Source: Nitrospirota bacterium
Lineage (GTDB): Bacteria > Nitrospirota > Thermodesulfovibrionia > Thermodesulfovibrionales > UBA6898
Length of the DNA stretch: 64,000 nucleotides
NCBI GenBank assembly: GCA_021783515.1
Contig: JAJXTV010000001.1
Coordinates: 62,001-126,000 of the forward strand
Direction: 5' to 3'
Shown: piece by piece, positions 60,986 through 64,000 of the stretch
Numbering within the stretch: position 1 is the stretch's first letter
Layout of the letters: every line of letters begins with the position of its first letter
Program-made: the position numbers and the translations under genes
Notes under the pieces: model-generated
The model's database searches: none
What the model was told of the DNA's origin: nothing
Seen by the model: only the letters and a program-made list of their open reading frames with translations

Positions 60986-61059
60986 TGGCTGGGGAGAGAG
61001 GATTCGAACCCCTATAAGCAGATCCAGAGTCTACCGTCCTGCCATTGGACGACTCCCCA
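60986..61059 (-). tRNA. tRNA-Gln (CTG)
   Basis: The minus strand shows a 7-bp acceptor stem TGGGGAG, anticodon loop CTCTGGA with anticodon CTG, T-loop GTTCGAATC, and an encoded CCA at 60988-60986. It is upstream of tRNA-Glu with a 106-bp spacer and probably shares its transcript. Confidence 0.95.
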
Positions 61060-61078
61060 AGCGCTACTGGCAAAATAG

Positions 61079-61090
61079 TTTTATACCACA
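61079..61090 (-). promoter_or_regulatory. Extended -10 promoter of tRNA genes
   Basis: The minus strand reads TGTGGTATAAAA, with TG-N-TATAAA. Initiation would fall near 61073, about 14 bases before the tRNA-Gln 5' end. It shares the TGTGGTA core with three other promoter boxes in the window. Confidence 0.55.
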
Positions 61091-61268
61091 AAACGGCCCC
61101 CTTTGTAAACTTTACCCGCGCAGCAGGCCCCGCCCGCCCGTGCCCCTCAGGAGCCCCGGTATTGATTTTTCCTTTTCGTACGCGCTATCCTGAAAGAAGG
61201 ATAACGTGCGCCTCAAAAATACAATATAAGAACAGCGTTATTCGCGACGCGCGAGGGAGAAAGCAACC

Positions 61269-64000
61269 ATCAAAAGCCTCAGCAGACAGCTCTTCTGGAT
61301 ACTTTTTTTCGGCGTCATCTTCTTTTTCGGGATCCTCACCTTTCTCATCCTCCAGCGGGAAAAAGCGATCATTTATTCCCTGTACGAAGAAGATTCCCTC
61401 CGCGCCGCCAACATCGTCGCGCAGAACATCACCCTCATGATGCTTGACTCCGACCCCGATGTCCTCGCCGGCAACATGAAGGCAATAAACGGCACGGGGG
61501 CGATGACCGTGGGAGTGGTCGGAACGCAGGGGCGGCCCGCCTTCGGCACCTCCCTTGCCGTGCCGGAAGAGATCCTGCGACTCGATCGTGACTATCATGT
61601 CGCCACCGCAGAGGAGCTGACCCTCTACCGGCCGATCCCGAACGACCGGAGGTGCCATCGCTGCCATTCCGCAAAGGACAGCAAAAGGGGGATGATGGTG
61701 GTCAGGACCTCGCTCGCCGGGGCGCAGAACGCAGTTTCTGAAACGGCCCGGCGGCTCCTCCTCTTTGCCATCATCCTGGGTCTTGCCAGCGAAGCGTTCC
61801 TCGTGGCGGCCCTGAGGAAGAAGGTCCTCGAACCGCTGGGGGTGCTGCACCGGGGCGCACTGCGCCTGAAATCGGGAAAGCTCGGCCACAGGATACAGCT
61901 GAAACACCACGATGAGATCGGCGCGCTGGCGTCCTGCTTCAACGAGATGGCCGAGAGCATCGAGCGCTCCCATACGGACCTCGAAAATGCCGTGCAGGAG
62001 CGGACAGACGAGTTGAGGGTGGCCGCCGAACTCTCCTCCGAGGTTTTCAGGGGCGACCTCGCGCTGGAAGACATCATCGAGCGCTTCCTCCGCGCCATAA
62101 CAGACGAGTTGGGCTATGGCTACGCTTCGCTCTGTCTTGTCGACAGGGAAACGGGACTTCTCTCCCATGAATTCAAGAAGGGCGGCGGCGAGGGGTTCTG
62201 CGCGATGGGGATCCTGCTCTCGGACGAGCATCCCCTCACAAAGACGATCCGCGAGGCGGTGCCCTCGGTCAAAAGGGCTGAGGAACTCGGGGCGTCCTCT
62301 TCTGACGCCAATGTCGCGGTCGTTCCGATACTGTCCCGACAAAGGAGAAGGTGCAGGGATATCAACCTCTGCCGGCACGAAACCTGCCCCGCGTTTTTCG
62401 CCGATGACGACAGGTGCTGGCTGATAGACGGCACCCTCTGCCGGAGCCCCCAGTCGGTCGCAGGGAAAGACAAGATTTGCGGGTGTCTCCATTGCCCGGC
62501 ATTTCCGGTCCTCGGGGTGCTGATCGCCGGCAGGGGGGAGGAGATCGGTGCTACCTCCCTGCATTCCTTCGAGGTCCTCGCCTCCGAACTGGCTTCTGCG
62601 ATGGAAAATCAGAACTTCATCGAGGCGAAGAAGGCCGATATCTCAAAGCTCGTGCGGTTGCACGACGTGTCTGTCGGGTCTCTGCAGAGCCCCGGCGGCG
62701 ATCTGGAACATATCATCGTCACGTCCGCGTTGGCCTTTTCGAACGCAGACGCCGCGGTCCTGTGGCGCCTCTGGAAGGACGGAATGCTGCATCCTGCGGA
62801 TTCGGCGGGAATCGATCCGGGCCAGGTCCCCTCGCCGCTGCGGCCTGACGATTCCTTTGTCGGCAGGGCGTTCTCGGAAGGAGGGGCAGAAACCGTCGAG
62901 ATGCAGGAAGTAAAGGGGTTGGAAGATATGATCAGGGGGCATGGCTTCCTGTATGCCGCCTCAATTCCGCTTACCTTCAAGGATACCGCCCTTGGCTGTC
63001 TGACGCTGTTCAGGAAATCGGATTTCCCCATGAACGACTCCGAAAGGGCGATCATCCTGCTGTTTGCAAGCCAGGCCGCGGCGGCGATGAACACCATGCA
63101 GATATACAACGAGCTGAAGACCGAGAAGGAATTTTCGGATGCTATCTTCTCCTGCGCGTCAAGCGGCATCATGGTCCTGGACGGGGACGGCCGCGTCCTG
63201 AAGATGAACGCCGTCGGTGCGGAGATCCTCCGGGTGGATGCCGGTGACGCCGTCGGGCAAAAGATAACCGGGATATATCCGGAAATGGAGGATATGCGTG
63301 CGCTCAGCGAGGGGCTCGGGAGGGAGATGACGATAACCCTTCCGACGGGGGAGGCACTGCCGATCGGCTTCGCCAACTCGCGCCTCTTAGCGTCCGGCGA
63401 CGACGAGAAGGGAGTAATCGTTCTTTTCAGGAATCTGGCCGAGATAAAGAGGCTCCAGGCGGAAGTCCGGAAGAAAGAGCATTTCGCCACGATGGCAAAA
63501 GTGATTTCGGGAGTTGCTCACGAGATACGAAACCCGCTTTTCGGAATATCCTCCATCGGCCAGATACTCGAGCGGGAGCTGGATTCACCCCAGCATAAAG
63601 CGCTGGCGCAGGCGATGCTGAGAGAGTCGGACAGGATGAAGAGGCTCATCGAGGAACTGCTCCTGTACACGAAACCTTCCCGCCTCGAAATAAAAGAGGT
63701 GGACCTGGCAACCCTGTTCGAAGAGCTCGGCCACTACATGAAGGCAAAGAGGGAGGCCCTGTCGCTGTCGATTGCCGTGCCGCCGCTTACGACCATCAAG
63801 GCCGATCCGGACAAGATCACCCAGGTGTTCCTGAACCTTCTCAACAACGCAGTCGACGCCGCCAGAAAAGAAATTCTCCTATCGGCGAGGACATCAGGCA
63901 ACGACGTGGAAGTCCGGATTACGGATGACGGCCCGGGGATCAAAGAGGCAGACCTCGTCAGGGTATTCGACCCTTTCTTCACCACCAAGAAGGGGGGGAC
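61269..64000 (+). CDS. Membrane histidine kinase with haem-type sensor (3' end outside window)
   Basis: The frame encodes a sensor kinase of which 910 codons are visible. It has membrane helices near residues 8-28 and 155-177. The periplasmic part between them holds C129-H-R-C132-H133, a CxxCH haem c motif. A HAMP region, a GAF-like domain with a cysteine-rich insert (about 362-410), a second GAF, a PAS and a HisKA domain with H751 (VAHEIRNPL) follow; the HATPase has its N box (NLLNNAVDAA) and DDGPGI, and the window ends inside it. No ATG, GTG or TTG lies between the in-frame stop at 61227 and residue 56. ATC at 61269, with GAGGGAG upstream, is the best start. Confidence 0.88.
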   Translation, partial: MKSLSRQLFWILFFGVIFFFGILTFLILQREKAIIYSLYEEDSLRAANIVAQNITLMMLDSDPDVLAGNMKAINGTGAMTVGVVGTQGRPAFGTSLAVPEEILRLDRDYHVATAEELTLYRPIPNDRRCHRCHSAKDSKRGMMVVRTSLAGAQNAVSETARRLLLFAIILGLASEAFLVAALRKKVLEPLGVLHRGALRLKSGKLGHRIQLKHHDEIGALASCFNEMAESIERSHTDLENAVQERTDELRVAAELSSEVFRGDLALEDIIERFLRAITDELGYGYASLCLVDRETGLLSHEFKKGGGEGFCAMGILLSDEHPLTKTIREAVPSVKRAEELGASSSDANVAVVPILSRQRRRCRDINLCRHETCPAFFADDDRCWLIDGTLCRSPQSVAGKDKICGCLHCPAFPVLGVLIAGRGEEIGATSLHSFEVLASELASAMENQNFIEAKKADISKLVRLHDVSVGSLQSPGGDLEHIIVTSALAFSNADAAVLWRLWKDGMLHPADSAGIDPGQVPSPLRPDDSFVGRAFSEGGAETVEMQEVKGLEDMIRGHGFLYAASIPLTFKDTALGCLTLFRKSDFPMNDSERAIILLFASQAAAAMNTMQIYNELKTEKEFSDAIFSCASSGIMVLDGDGRVLKMNAVGAEILRVDAGDAVGQKITGIYPEMEDMRALSEGLGREMTITLPTGEALPIGFANSRLLASGDDEKGVIVLFRNLAEIKRLQAEVRKKEHFATMAKVISGVAHEIRNPLFGISSIGQILERELDSPQHKALAQAMLRESDRMKRLIEELLLYTKPSRLEIKEVDLATLFEELGHYMKAKREALSLSIAVPPLTTIKADPDKITQVFLNLLNNAVDAARKEILLSARTSGNDVEVRITDDGPGIKEADLVRVFDPFFTTKKGG

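Noticed and set aside
61185-62564. Minus-strand frame opposite the sensor kinase
   Set aside because: The plus frame continues unbroken through GAF, PAS and HisKA motifs to the end of the window; the minus frame has no recognisable content.
1-64000. CRISPR array, prophage or rRNA operon
   Set aside because: No regularly spaced direct repeats, phage structural genes or rRNA sequence were found anywhere in the window.

Overview
The window is about 60% GC, densely packed, and carries no plasmid or phage backbone. The gene order pheA-hisC-aroF-tyrA-aroA-cmk-ispH-rpsA-sppA-HU, the rny/ymdB pair, an RseC-type reductase-associated protein, a GeoRSP-type radical SAM/SPASM/PqqD trio and a sensor kinase with a CxxCH haem motif suggest a Gram-negative anaerobe of the Desulfuromonadota or Nitrospirota type. 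The sequence alone does not decide between them.

Layout. (1) 1-4.5 kb, plus strand: 3' end of RNase Y, YmdB phosphodiesterase, a secreted DUF3857/transglutaminase protein and a small secreted protein, followed by a convergent MFS transporter. (2) 6.1-16.1 kb, plus strand: an aromatic amino acid and housekeeping operon from pheA to an HU/IHF gene, closed by a strong terminator. A 146-bp element with imperfect inverted ends lies between hisC and aroF. (3) 16.2-24.3 kb, minus strand: a membrane HELLH protein, a YdcF-like protein, a dTDP-rhamnose-type module, a secreted STN-like protein, a second EF-G and RseC. (4) 24.3-28.5 kb, minus strand: a YfhO-like membrane protein, an SDR and a radical SAM enzyme under one promoter. 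(5) 28.6-44.5 kb, minus strand: about seventeen genes in tight coupling, mostly with 1-17 nt overlaps. They run from a cupin and a GeoRSP-like trio through a TMTC-like glycosyltransferase, a deoxyhypusine-synthase-like protein, two sugar nucleotidyltransferases (one fused to a PfkB kinase in reversed HldE order), a GmhA-like isomerase, a split TPP enzyme (E1 alpha/beta without E2/E3), two paralogous radical SAM/SPASM enzymes, a GT2 and a GT-C enzyme, and two small paralogous membrane proteins. I infer an undescribed pathway that makes an unusual activated sugar or polyol, transfers it at the membrane and decorates it by radical chemistry.

(6) 44.5-50.7 kb, minus strand: a transport and envelope group of ArsP-like permease with an extra C-terminal domain, YedE-type transporter, TPR protein, two substrate-binding-like proteins and ResB. 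(7) 50.7-59.2 kb, minus strand: a cell-surface group of four related secreted proteins with carboxypeptidase-regulatory-like beta-sandwich repeats, a NosD-like right-handed beta-helix protein and a secreted sulfatase-fold protein that has lost key metal-binding and nucleophile residues. (8) 59.3-61.1 kb: a 1.3-kb insertion sequence with 22/23-bp terminal inverted repeats and a frameshifted transposase, a probable PHP-domain gene remnant, and tRNA-Glu(CTC) and tRNA-Gln(CTG) on the minus strand. (9) 61.3-64 kb, plus strand: the 5' part of a membrane histidine kinase that seems to start at a non-canonical AUC codon.

Gene starts were chosen from ribosome-binding sites, signal peptides and stop/start overlaps. 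Family names come from recognised motifs, not database searches. Most pathway-level statements about regions 5 to 7 are inference.
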